DNA of 5,654 nt from a bacterium (lineage in GTDB: Bacteria; Zhuqueibacterota; Zhuqueibacteria; Thermofontimicrobiales; Thermofontimicrobiaceae): the NCBI GenBank assembly GCA_025453735.1, contig JALOPY010000197.1, positions 1-5,654 of the forward strand. The letters are read 5' to 3'. Position 1 is the first letter of the stretch, and every line of letters begins with the position of its first letter. The translations under genes and the position numbers were made by a program. Below the pieces are notes generated by a model. The model saw nothing but the letters and a program-made list of their open reading frames with translations, was not told the origin of the DNA and searched no databases. Of this stretch, positions 1-5,473 are shown in pieces.

Positions 1-1788
1 TTGATGCTCCTTTGCCAGGGCTTCCAGCACATCCACGTCGGTCGAGGGTCCTGTTTTGGTCCTCTTGATAATCGGCTGTTCCATTTTTTTGAATAAAATA
101 TCTGCCAATTGCTTCGGGGAATTGATGTTGAATTCCTGTCCTGCCAAATCATAAATGATTTTATTCAACTGAAACAGCCGATGCTCCAGTTCCTTCGACA
201 TGTTTCCCAGCAATTTGACATTGAGGGAAACACCGTTTCGCTCCATATCCATCAATACGTGGACGAGTGGCATCTCGACTTCATCGAACAATTTTTTTAA
301 ATTATATTCGATGAGCTTTGGCTCGAGCACAATGCGCAGCCGCTGGGTGTAATCTGCATCCTCACAGGCATAGCGGCTTACATCTTCAATCGGCACATCT
401 GCCATGCTGATCTGGTTTTGTCCTTTGCCAATCAAATCTTTGGTGGGAATTTTTTGGTAATTAAAATACGCCAATGCCAGGGCATCGAGATTATGCTGGC
501 GCAGCGATGGATTGACCACGTAACTGGCAACCATCGTATCGAAATCGATGCCTTGCACATCGACTCCGGCGCGGGAGAGCACCAGGGAATCGTACTTCAC
601 ATTCTGCCCGCATTTCCTGATCGTTTTATTTTCCAGGATCGGTTTCAAAATATCGAGGACAGATTTCAGAGGCAAGCCGCGAAATTTGTTCGTGGTGAAT
701 AAATCCGCCGCGGCGGTAACTTTTTCACTCACTGCTGGAATATAATATGCTTCTCCCTCCTTCCAGGAAAATGAGAGACCGACAATTTCTGCCCGCATCG
801 GATCGATATCGGTCGTCTCCAGGTCGAAGGTAAATTGCTCGCCTGAGCCGAGTTGTTTCGCAAACTCGCGGAGCCGGGCTGCTGTCTCGATGGTTTGATA
901 ATTTGACTGTTGCGTTTCTTTAAACGTAGTAAATCGTTCCAGCATTGAATTAAATTCCAATTCTTTAATCAAGGAAAATGCCCGCGCATGATCAGGTTCC
1001 TGGCGAGCAAAATCTTCGATTTTATTCGGGATAGAAATTTCGGTGCTCAGGGTCACCAATTGTCGTGACAGAAAAGCGCTTTCTTTGTTTGCTGCCAGTT
1101 TATTCCTCGTCGCATACCGCTCGACCTTATCCAGGTTCTGGTAAACCTCATCCAGAGTTTCAAATTGAGCCAGAATTTCCAGCGCGGTTTTAGGGCCAAT
1201 GCCAGAAACGCCGGGAACATTATCCGAGCTATCGCCGGTCAGGCTCATATAGTCGATGATTTTTTCCGGCGGAATTCCTACTTTTTGAATCACGCCATCC
1301 CGATCCAGAATCTCGATTTCCTCCCCTGCCCGTTTCGGATTATAGATTTTTATCGTAGGGGAGACAAGCTGCATAAAATCTTTATCACCAGTTACTAAAA
1401 AGGTTTCCATGCCCAGGGATGACGCCTGCTTTGCCAGCGCGCCCATGACGTCGTCCGCTTCCAGTCCTGGCATCTCCACGACAGGAACGTTCAACACATC
1501 GAGCACCTGCCTGATCCGGGGCAACTGCTCCCGCATCTCATCCGGCATTTTTTGGCGGGTTGCCTTGTATTCCGGGTATAGTTTGTGTCGAAACGTGGGT
1601 TCTGGCGTGTCAAACACTGCAGCGAGGTAATCGGGTTGCTGTTCGTCGATAATTTTTAACAATGAATTCACGAAGGCAAACACTGCGCTAGTATTTTCGC
1701 CTTTGGAGTTGATGAGTGGATTTTTCTGGAACGCAAAATAGGAGCGATACGCCAGGGCTGAGCCATCGATCAAGAACAGTTTTTTCAT
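1..1788 (-). CDS. polA: DNA polymerase I, N-terminal two-thirds (gene runs off the window edge)
   Basis: Family A DNA polymerase, acting in Okazaki fragment maturation and repair gap filling in the cytoplasm. The 596 codons are open to base 1; relatives are about 900-1000 residues, so most of the polymerase domain is missing only because the window ends. The 5' nuclease domain fills about residues 1-260: LFLIDGS (4-10, metal ligand D8), EADD (110-113), TGDKD (133-137), TGDSSDNVPG (184-193), then a helix-hairpin-helix (about 193-206). The 3'-5' exonuclease spans about 318-490 with all four metal-binding acidic residues: D322 and E324 in FDLETT, D400 in GQNVKYD, and YACED with Y473 and D477. 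Proofreading should therefore be active, unlike Taq polymerase. Residues about 500-596 begin the thumb (NINSPKQLADILF). The ATG at 1788 has AAAGGA on the minus strand (1795-1800) six bases upstream. Transcribed divergently from DUF3467. Identification is secure. Confidence 0.97.
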   Translation of the reverse strand, partial: MKKLFLIDGSALAYRSYFAFQKNPLINSKGENTSAVFAFVNSLLKIIDEQQPDYLAAVFDTPEPTFRHKLYPEYKATRQKMPDEMREQLPRIRQVLDVLNVPVVEMPGLEADDVMGALAKQASSLGMETFLVTGDKDFMQLVSPTIKIYNPKRAGEEIEILDRDGVIQKVGIPPEKIIDYMSLTGDSSDNVPGVSGIGPKTALEILAQFETLDEVYQNLDKVERYATRNKLAANKESAFLSRQLVTLSTEISIPNKIEDFARQEPDHARAFSLIKELEFNSMLERFTTFKETQQSNYQTIETAARLREFAKQLGSGEQFTFDLETTDIDPMRAEIVGLSFSWKEGEAYYIPAVSEKVTAAADLFTTNKFRGLPLKSVLDILKPILENKTIRKCGQNVKYDSLVLSRAGVDVQGIDFDTMVASYVVNPSLRQHNLDALALAYFNYQKIPTKDLIGKGQNQISMADVPIEDVSRYACEDADYTQRLRIVLEPKLIEYNLKKLFDEVEMPLVHVLMDMERNGVSLNVKLLGNMSKELEHRLFQLNKIIYDLAGQEFNINSPKQLADILFKKMEQPIIKRTKTGPSTDVDVLEALAKEHQ

Positions 1789-1880
1789 CTATTGTCCTTT
1801 GGGTAAATGTTTTTTTGCAAATCAAATTACGCTTAAAATTCAGGTGGTATCGGAATTCAGGTAAATAAATGAATTTTCAG

Positions 1881-2017
1881 GTTCAAAGTTCAGGGTTCAA
1901 GGTTAATAAATCTCACATGCGTGATATCTGCGTTTGAGTGAATCGTTATTAGCCAAAGCAGCTATTAATAAATAAAGCGACAACTGTAAACGGTGAACCC
2001 AGAACCTGTGAACGGTT
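1881..2017. repeat. GTTCA-type heptad repeats forming imperfect inverted arms
   Basis: On the plus strand 1881-1901 reads as three tandem 7-mers, GTTCAAA GTTCAGG GTTCAAG, followed by GTT. At 1989-2017 the minus strand reads GTTCACAG GTTCTGG GTTCACC GTT, a related array in the opposite direction. The two arms are about 84 bp apart and would lie in the polA leader if the promoter at 2035-2063 is correct. The unit is direct observation. The function is unknown; similar GTTCA-rich intergenic repeats may be scattered through such a genome, which cannot be checked from one window. Confidence 0.6.
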
Positions 2018-2034
2018 ACAAATAAATTTATCTA

Positions 2035-2063
2035 AATGTAACATAATTTTATCATAATGTCAA
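2035..2063 (-). promoter_or_regulatory. Candidate sigma-70-type promoter for polA
   Basis: On the minus strand a perfect -35 box TTGACA (2063-2058) is followed after 17 bp by TACATT (2040-2035), which matches TATAAT at four of six positions. Transcription would begin near 2028 and give a polA leader of about 240 nt. The -35 box and spacing are convincing. The -10 box is imperfect, and in an AT-rich region chance matches are possible. Confidence 0.5.
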
Positions 2064-2098
2064 CTATGAATTTTAAAAAAAAATCATCGTCTTTTTAA

Positions 2099-2127
2099 TT
2101 GACTATTTCCAAATTATTTCTTATAAT
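2099..2127 (+). promoter_or_regulatory. Near-consensus sigma-70-type promoter for DUF3467 and the outer-membrane protein gene
   Basis: TTGACT (2099-2104) and a perfect TATAAT (2122-2127) are separated by exactly 17 bp, so 11 of 12 consensus positions match. Transcription would start near 2134, leaving a leader of about 250 nt before the start codon at 2384. The -35 boxes of this promoter and the polA promoter are only 35 bp apart and point away from each other. If the organism belongs to the Bacteroidota proper, its main sigma factor uses a different consensus (TTTG / TAnnTTTG), so a promoter this close to the classical consensus hints at another phylum, or at coincidence. Confidence 0.6.
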
Positions 2128-2184
2128 TGACCGTTCAATTTTGCTGTTTAAAAATCCTGGCATGTCATCTTTCGGGACACGAAT

Positions 2185-2272
2185 TAAATATCTGTCCAAT
2201 TTACGAATGATCCTTGCTTATAATAAGGCAAGATTGCTTTATCAAATGAGTAACTAAATTAATTCACAGTCC
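2185..2272 (+). repeat. 88-bp leader repeat, copy A (inverted partner at 5272-5359)
   Basis: Aligned without gaps to the minus strand of 5272-5359, 76 of 88 bases match. The longest identical run is 19 bases (2228-2246, GCAAGATTGCTTTATCAAA). The repeat lies in the leader of DUF3467, ending 111 nt before its ATG and reading toward it. It contains a small hairpin, ATAAGGCA / TGCTTTAT with loop AGAT (2223-2242, one G-U pair). Coding remnant, regulatory leader and mobile repeat are all possible. Confidence 0.85.
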
Positions 2273-2367
2273 TTAATTTGAATTGCATTCCAGGTAACTT
2301 CGCGAACAGATCGCTACTAAAAAATTATGCAAGCAGTCTTAGCTATGATTGTTTTCGATTGATAAAT

Positions 2368-2374
2368 GAAGGAG
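2368..2374 (+). promoter_or_regulatory. Ribosome binding site that fixes the DUF3467 start
   Basis: GAAGGAG is followed by nine bases and then ATG at 2384. The in-frame ATG at 2366 overlaps this site and has no Shine-Dalgarno of its own, so the downstream ATG is the better start. Confidence 0.8.
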
Positions 2375-2383
2375 ACTTTGAGC

Positions 2384-2716
2384 ATGAACCAGCAAATGCA
2401 CCAGCAGCAAATCAATGTGGAATTAGGCGAGAAAGAGGCAGAGGGAATTTATTCGAACCTGGCAATCATCACGCATTCGCCGGCAGAATTTGTGGTGGAC
2501 TTCACCCGCATGTTGCCCGGCACTCCCAAAACAAAAGTTTACGCCCGGATCATTATGACGCCGCAACATGCCAAATCGTTATTGCGCGCGCTGGACGAGA
2601 ATATCAAAAAATACGAAACACAATTTGGGGAGATTAAAATTCTGGGGGATTCAAAAGCAAAACCATTGGGTTTTCAACCAGCAGCGGAAACCAGTGCAAC
2701 CGTTGAAACGACATAA
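2384..2716 (+). CDS. DUF3467 family small protein
   Basis: A 110-residue cytoplasmic protein of unknown function; there is no signal peptide or membrane segment. It begins with a Gln-rich stretch (MNQQMHQQQ), then the conserved core: INVELGEKEAEGIYSNLAII (about 10-29), a strand-rich FVVDFTRMLPGTPKTKV (about 35-51), and ARIIMTPQHAKSLLRALDENIKKYE (about 52-76), with a low-complexity Ala/Thr tail. This order, especially YSNLAIITHSPAEFVVDF and the RIIMTPQHAK helix, is what I know of the DUF3467 family; relatives are about 90-120 residues, so the gene is complete. The ATG at 2384 is chosen for its ribosome binding site at 2368-2374. It follows a near-consensus promoter and a long leader, and the outer-membrane protein gene starts 22 nt after its stop, suggesting co-transcription. 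No biochemical role is known to me. Confidence 0.88.
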   Translation: MNQQMHQQQINVELGEKEAEGIYSNLAIITHSPAEFVVDFTRMLPGTPKTKVYARIIMTPQHAKSLLRALDENIKKYETQFGEIKILGDSKAKPLGFQPAAETSATVETT

Positions 2717-2738
2717 TTCTTTTCGAGAGTTAGGATCT

Positions 2739-3386
2739 GTGGGATTAATTGATAGTGAAAATAGCAGGATAATTCTGCGAGTCAGCGTCCTTGTATGTGC
2801 TGTGATTTTGAGTTTTGCGCTGTTTCCAGAAACAGCACTATCTCAAAATCCAGGTACTGCTTCACAGCTTGGATTAGGCGCGGAGATCGGAATCTGGCGA
2901 CCGAACGACCTGAGCGATAATGTTACGCTTTCGTTTGTTACAAGAACAAAGGATCACCCGTATTTAGGATTTGTTCTTATGAAGCCAATGCGCTATGGAC
3001 TCACTCTCCGTGGCAGTCCCGGCTATTGGAAATATTGCGATGATAGTATTCCTGAAGAAACGAAAACGATAGAAATTCTTTCCTTTCTGGTTGATTTAAA
3101 ATACGCATTGCTTTCCGATGTGCGACTGTTGCCTTACGTTAGTTATGGGATTGGCTGGTTTTTAGGACGGGAGAAAAAAGAGGACGATTCTCATTTCAAA
3201 TTCAGTGAAGCTTCACAGGCAGGAATCGGGGTGAATGTGGGGACCGGATTTGATTTTAAGCTGGCATCAAAAATTTTTGCTGCGCTGGAATTTCGTTATC
3301 ATTATATAAAATTCAATAAGGTTGTTGCATTTACGAATAACTATAGCGGCGCGAAAGTGAGCCTCGCGTTTTATTATCTCTTTTGA
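2739..3386 (+). CDS. Small beta-barrel outer-membrane protein with signal peptide
   Basis: The frame is open from 2568, but the part overlapping DUF3467 is a shadow. The best start is GTG at 2739, giving 215 residues. GAGAG (2725-2729) or AGGA (2732-2735) could serve as a weak ribosome binding site; no in-frame ATG lies between the DUF3467 stop and the signal peptide. The N-terminus looks like a Sec signal peptide: Arg before the core RVSVLVCAVILSFALF, then PETALSQ with likely cleavage after ALS (about residue 35). The mature part has alternating strands typical of an 8-stranded OmpW/OmpX-like or generic outer-membrane barrel: LGLGAEIGIW, RYGLTLRGSPGYWKY, LLPYVSYGIGWFLG, AGIGVNVGTGFDFKL, FAALEFRYHYIKF, and a terminal strand AKVSLAFYYLF ending in Phe, as in the C-terminal recognition signal for outer-membrane assembly. 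The paired GIGWFLG and GIGVNVGTGFDFKL resemble opacity-type barrels. Substrate or role unknown; two cysteines (the signal peptide and YWKYCDD) are unremarkable. Probably transcribed with DUF3467. Confidence 0.78.
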   Translation: MGLIDSENSRIILRVSVLVCAVILSFALFPETALSQNPGTASQLGLGAEIGIWRPNDLSDNVTLSFVTRTKDHPYLGFVLMKPMRYGLTLRGSPGYWKYCDDSIPEETKTIEILSFLVDLKYALLSDVRLLPYVSYGIGWFLGREKKEDDSHFKFSEASQAGIGVNVGTGFDFKLASKIFAALEFRYHYIKFNKVVAFTNNYSGAKVSLAFYYLF

Positions 3387-3426
3387 AAACCGCAGGTAGT
3401 GCGCGATGCCTGTCTGCTGGGGACTA

Positions 3427-3497
3427 TTTTTTTTGATGTTTTTTTTGCAAGCAAATTGTTATGCACCGCTAATGTGCAAGCCATAAAGGGCTTGCAC
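3427..3497. terminator. Possible terminator elements between convergent genes
   Basis: Between the stops of the outer-membrane protein gene (3386) and gmhA (3505) lie two T8 runs (3427-3434, 3439-3446) and a perfect 9-bp hairpin, GTGCAAGCC / GGCTTGCAC with a 6-nt loop (3474-3497). The T runs suit plus-strand termination, but only a weak stem (CAGG/CCTG) precedes them. The hairpin sits seven nt after the gmhA stop on the minus strand, without a following T run. Neither is a textbook intrinsic terminator; together they plausibly end both transcripts. Confidence 0.4.
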
Positions 3498-3504
3498 TCC
3501 GAAA

Positions 3505-4155
3505 TCATTTCAAATTAATATTCTCAACCATCCGATAACGCTCGACTTCTTCATCAAAAACCGCGACGACTTTATCCAACTCGTGATGATCTTGATTAAT
3601 TTTTTCCCTGAGGCAATCAGTGACATAATGCGTAATGACAGAATGAACGCTTTCAATAACGCCCATATCATGAACCGGGATGTGGACCGAATGTTGGACA
3701 ATCCTTCGTAATTTTCCGCCGCCAAAACCGGTCATTCCAACGGTGATCATCTGGTTTTTATTTGCATATTCGATGGCTTTGATGACGTTTGGGCTGTTCC
3801 CGGAGCCGCTGATGCCAATGGCGACATCGCCCGGTTCTGCCAGGTTTCTCAACTGCCCCTCAAAAATATTTTCGTATCCTTCATCATTTGCCAGGGCTAA
3901 GATAAAGGGGACATTGTCGGTGAGGCTGATGACTTTAAATCGCTTGATATCTTTTTTACCATTCAAGGTGCCTTTTGCCAGATCTTCGCAAAAATGCGAT
4001 GCAGTAGCGCCGCTGCCACCATTGCCAAAAATAAAAATGCGCCGATTGCGATGATATGCTCGCTCCAGAATTTTAATAAGCTTCATATTATCACTTGTTC
4101 GAACGGAATTGCACGCTGCATACACCCGGTTGAAATAATCATTGATCATTTCCAT
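3505..4155 (-). CDS. gmhA: Sedoheptulose 7-phosphate isomerase (SIS domain)
   Basis: Cytoplasmic isomerase converting D-sedoheptulose 7-phosphate to D-glycero-D-manno-heptose 7-phosphate, the first step of heptose activation. The 216 residues form a single SIS fold: an N-terminal helix, the phosphate-binding IFGNGGSGATASHFCEDL (42-59), SLTDN (77-81), GDVAIGISGSGNSPNVIKAI (109-128), VGMTGFGGG (119 onward region, about 129-137), and the C-terminal VIESVHSVITHYV (146-158). Length is slightly above E. coli GmhA (192). By alignment, the E. coli zinc ligands H61, E65, Q172 and H180 correspond to H54, D58, E148 and H156, so two are conservatively changed. The ATG at 4155 has GGGGAG six bases upstream; an in-frame ATG at 4149 forms an ATGA overlap with the hddA stop and is the alternative start. 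The coupling to hddA supports the heptose role. A related SIS isomerase of another phosphosugar is the main alternative. Confidence 0.88.
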   Translation of the reverse strand: MEMINDYFNRVYAACNSVRTSDNMKLIKILERAYHRNRRIFIFGNGGSGATASHFCEDLAKGTLNGKKDIKRFKVISLTDNVPFILALANDEGYENIFEGQLRNLAEPGDVAIGISGSGNSPNVIKAIEYANKNQMITVGMTGFGGGKLRRIVQHSVHIPVHDMGVIESVHSVITHYVTDCLREKINQDHHELDKVVAVFDEEVERYRMVENINLK

Positions 4156-5135
4156 TCGTATCTCCCCATGTTGAATATGATTTTCGTTCCGTCTTTTTCC
4201 AGGAAGAATGGAAATTCACGGTATTCTTTTAGCGCGTCCCGGACCTGGTTTTGCTTTTCCCTGGGACAGTAGAGCAGCAAAAAACCACCGCCGCCCGCGC
4301 CAGAAATTTTTCCCCCAAGTGCGCCAGCTTCTAACGCCCTGTTATACATTGTATCGATACATTCATTGGTAATCTGACTCGCCAGGCGCTTTTTCTTTTC
4401 CCAGCCTTCGGCCAGAATTGTTCCGACCTGGTCAAATTGATTATTATGAATTGAATCTCTAATTTGAAAAGCCTGGTGTTTTAATGACCTGAGTACCTCC
4501 ATTTTATGGTTCGTATTGTTTTTCTGCTCCGTTAAAATTAGATCTGAGCTACGCGTTGTCCCGGTAAAAAATAGCATCAAATTCGCGCCAAAATGCCTTT
4601 TATGGCTATTGGCAAGCTTCACACGTTCAACTACGACCTCGTCATCAGGCTTGAATTGAAAAAATTTCATCCCCCCATAAGCGGCAATGTATTGATCCTG
4701 TTTGCCAATTGGCTTTCCCAGGATATCGATCTCGATCTCGCATGCTTCTCGCGCCAGTTGCTCGGCCGTCACCAATTCCCCGCAATACGTGTAAAGCGCA
4801 TTCAGCAGCCCCACCGTGACGCTGCTGGACGAGCCCAAGCCGGAACCAGACGATGGAATATCAGCCAGCGTAGTTATTTCAACTCCTTTATCAACCCCGG
4901 TTTTCCGCATCGCTTCACGCACCAGATCGTGCTCGATTTCATCGACATGGTCCACGATCTCTTTTTTAGAATAATTTATATAAATTTTATTATCAAAACG
5001 CTCTTTAATAATTACAAAAATATATTTGTCAATCGCCGAGCTAATCACACACCCGGGTTCCTGCTTGTAGAAAGAAGATAAATCCGTGCCTCCGCCTGCC
5101 AGACTGATTCGTAACGGTGTTTGAGAAATTATCAT
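4146..5135 (-). CDS. hddA: D-glycero-alpha-D-manno-heptose 7-phosphate kinase (GHMP family)
   Basis: ATP-dependent cytoplasmic kinase expected to phosphorylate C1 of D-glycero-D-manno-heptose 7-phosphate, giving the alpha 1,7-bisphosphate used for GDP-heptose. The 329 residues are normal for the family and show the GHMP motifs in order: TPLRISLAGGGTDLSSF (6-22), the ATP-binding loop PSSGSGLGSSSS (94-105), GKPIGKQDQYIAAYGG (140-155), and motif three KISGAGGGGFLLL (276-288). The GGGTD opening and GKQDQYIAA pattern are those of the heptose/fucose kinase subgroup; the neighbours gmhA and hddC favour heptose. The ATG at 5135 has only a weak AGGT (5142-5145) six bases upstream. The stop overlaps the gmhA start by 10 nt, so translation is probably coupled. 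An unusually long spacer of 338 bp, holding a repeat and a palindrome, separates it from hddC. L-fucose kinase or another GHMP sugar kinase is the alternative, judged less likely. Confidence 0.9.
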   Translation of the reverse strand: MIISQTPLRISLAGGGTDLSSFYKQEPGCVISSAIDKYIFVIIKERFDNKIYINYSKKEIVDHVDEIEHDLVREAMRKTGVDKGVEITTLADIPSSGSGLGSSSSVTVGLLNALYTYCGELVTAEQLAREACEIEIDILGKPIGKQDQYIAAYGGMKFFQFKPDDEVVVERVKLANSHKRHFGANLMLFFTGTTRSSDLILTEQKNNTNHKMEVLRSLKHQAFQIRDSIHNNQFDQVGTILAEGWEKKKRLASQITNECIDTMYNRALEAGALGGKISGAGGGGFLLLYCPREKQNQVRDALKEYREFPFFLEKDGTKIIFNMGRYEWK

Positions 5136-5271
5136 GATTGTACCTGAGAAACTTTTCCTTTCGCTTTTTCAATGAACGTGAGCAGCTATTCATCAGAGAG
5201 ATCGCAAAGGTCGCAGCTAAAATAAGTGCTTTGCCAACATTTCCAGTTATAATTTTTAAATCCATCAATAC

Positions 5272-5359
5272 GGACTGCGAATTAAATAACTTACTCTTTT
5301 GATAAAGCAATCTTGCTTTTCTATGAGCAAAGATCATTCTTAAATGGGACAGATATTTA
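5272..5359 (-). repeat. 88-bp leader repeat, copy B (inverted partner at 2185-2272)
   Basis: The minus strand aligns to the plus strand of 2185-2272 without gaps, with 12 mismatches. It ends 136 nt before the hddA start and reads toward hddA. The internal hairpin is kept in shorter form (AAAGCA / TGCTTT around the same AGAT loop). A frame through it reads KYLSHLRMIFAHRKARLLYQ, matching the frame in copy A. Confidence 0.85.
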
Positions 5360-5382
5360 TACTCATTAAGGTTTAGAATTTC

Positions 5383-5419
5383 ATACTGATTCCATCGCTC
5401 CGAGCGATGGAATCAGTAT
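5383..5419. repeat. Perfect 18-bp-arm palindrome with a one-base centre
   Basis: ATACTGATTCCATCGCTC (5383-5400) and its exact reverse complement (5402-5419) flank a single C. It lies between the hddC stop and copy B. Read on the plus strand it is followed by ATCTATAATTTTTT; read with hddC transcription it is not followed by a T run, so it is a poor intrinsic terminator for hddC. It could be a REP-like palindromic repeat, an mRNA processing or stabilising hairpin, or a protein binding site. Confidence 0.9.
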
Positions 5420-5473
5420 ATCTATAATTTTTTATATTGAAAGATTAACCCTAAACGAGTATAATTCGCGTCT

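Larger units (their letters stand above)
1789..2383. other. Divergent intergenic regulatory region between polA and the DUF3467 gene
   Basis: Nearly 600 bases without a convincing long gene. From left to right it holds the polA ribosome binding site, two AATTCAGGT direct repeats (1837-1845 and 1854-1862), GTTCA-type short repeats (1881-2017), back-to-back promoters (2035-2127), and a leader of about 250 nt before DUF3467 carrying one copy of the 88-bp repeat (2185-2272). The core at 2036-2150 is very AT-rich, with an A9 run at 2075-2083. A 31-codon ORF (2162-2257) lies in the leader, but it has no clear ribosome binding site and is not annotated as a gene. Confidence 0.75.
5136..5473. other. 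Spacer between hddC and hddA carrying a repeat and a palindrome
   Basis: These 338 bases interrupt an otherwise tight minus-strand gene cluster. They hold a 37-nt perfect palindrome (5383-5419) and copy B of the 88-bp repeat (5272-5359). On the minus strand a frame open from 5337 runs through copy B and on into hddA in another frame; its middle (KALILAATFAISLMNSCSRS) looks like a hydrophobic segment followed by a Cys, faintly like a lipoprotein signal, but there is no ribosome binding site and the rest is unconvincing, so no gene is called. Confidence 0.7.

Noticed and set aside
1..1788. Truncated or broken polA.
   Set aside because: The frame is open without stops and every expected motif is present in order; it ends only because the window does.
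1881..2017. CRISPR array.
   Set aside because: The units are 7 bp with no spacers of regular length, and no cas genes are nearby.
2162..2257. A 31-codon leader ORF as a real small-protein gene.
   Set aside because: It has no clear Shine-Dalgarno, and differences from copy B do not favour third codon positions. It is kept only as a finding.
2278..2637. Plus-strand ORF of 119 codons across the DUF3467 start.
   Set aside because: It is the shadow of DUF3467 in another frame, with no ribosome binding site and a composition unlike a folded protein.
2568..2738. N-terminal extension of the outer-membrane protein from ATG 2568.
   Set aside because: It would overlap DUF3467 by about 150 nt and bury the signal peptide behind some 57 residues unlike any export leader.
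4593..5081. Plus-strand ORF of 162 codons opposite hddA.
   Set aside because: It is antisense to the GHMP motifs of hddA and matches no family I recognise; it is a shadow of a strongly conserved gene.
5041..5337. A 98-codon minus-strand ORF upstream of and overlapping hddA, with a hydrophobic segment ending near a Cys.
   Set aside because: A third of it lies inside hddA in another frame, it has no ribosome binding site, and its start falls inside the 88-bp repeat. The partner copy A is stopped early in the same frame.
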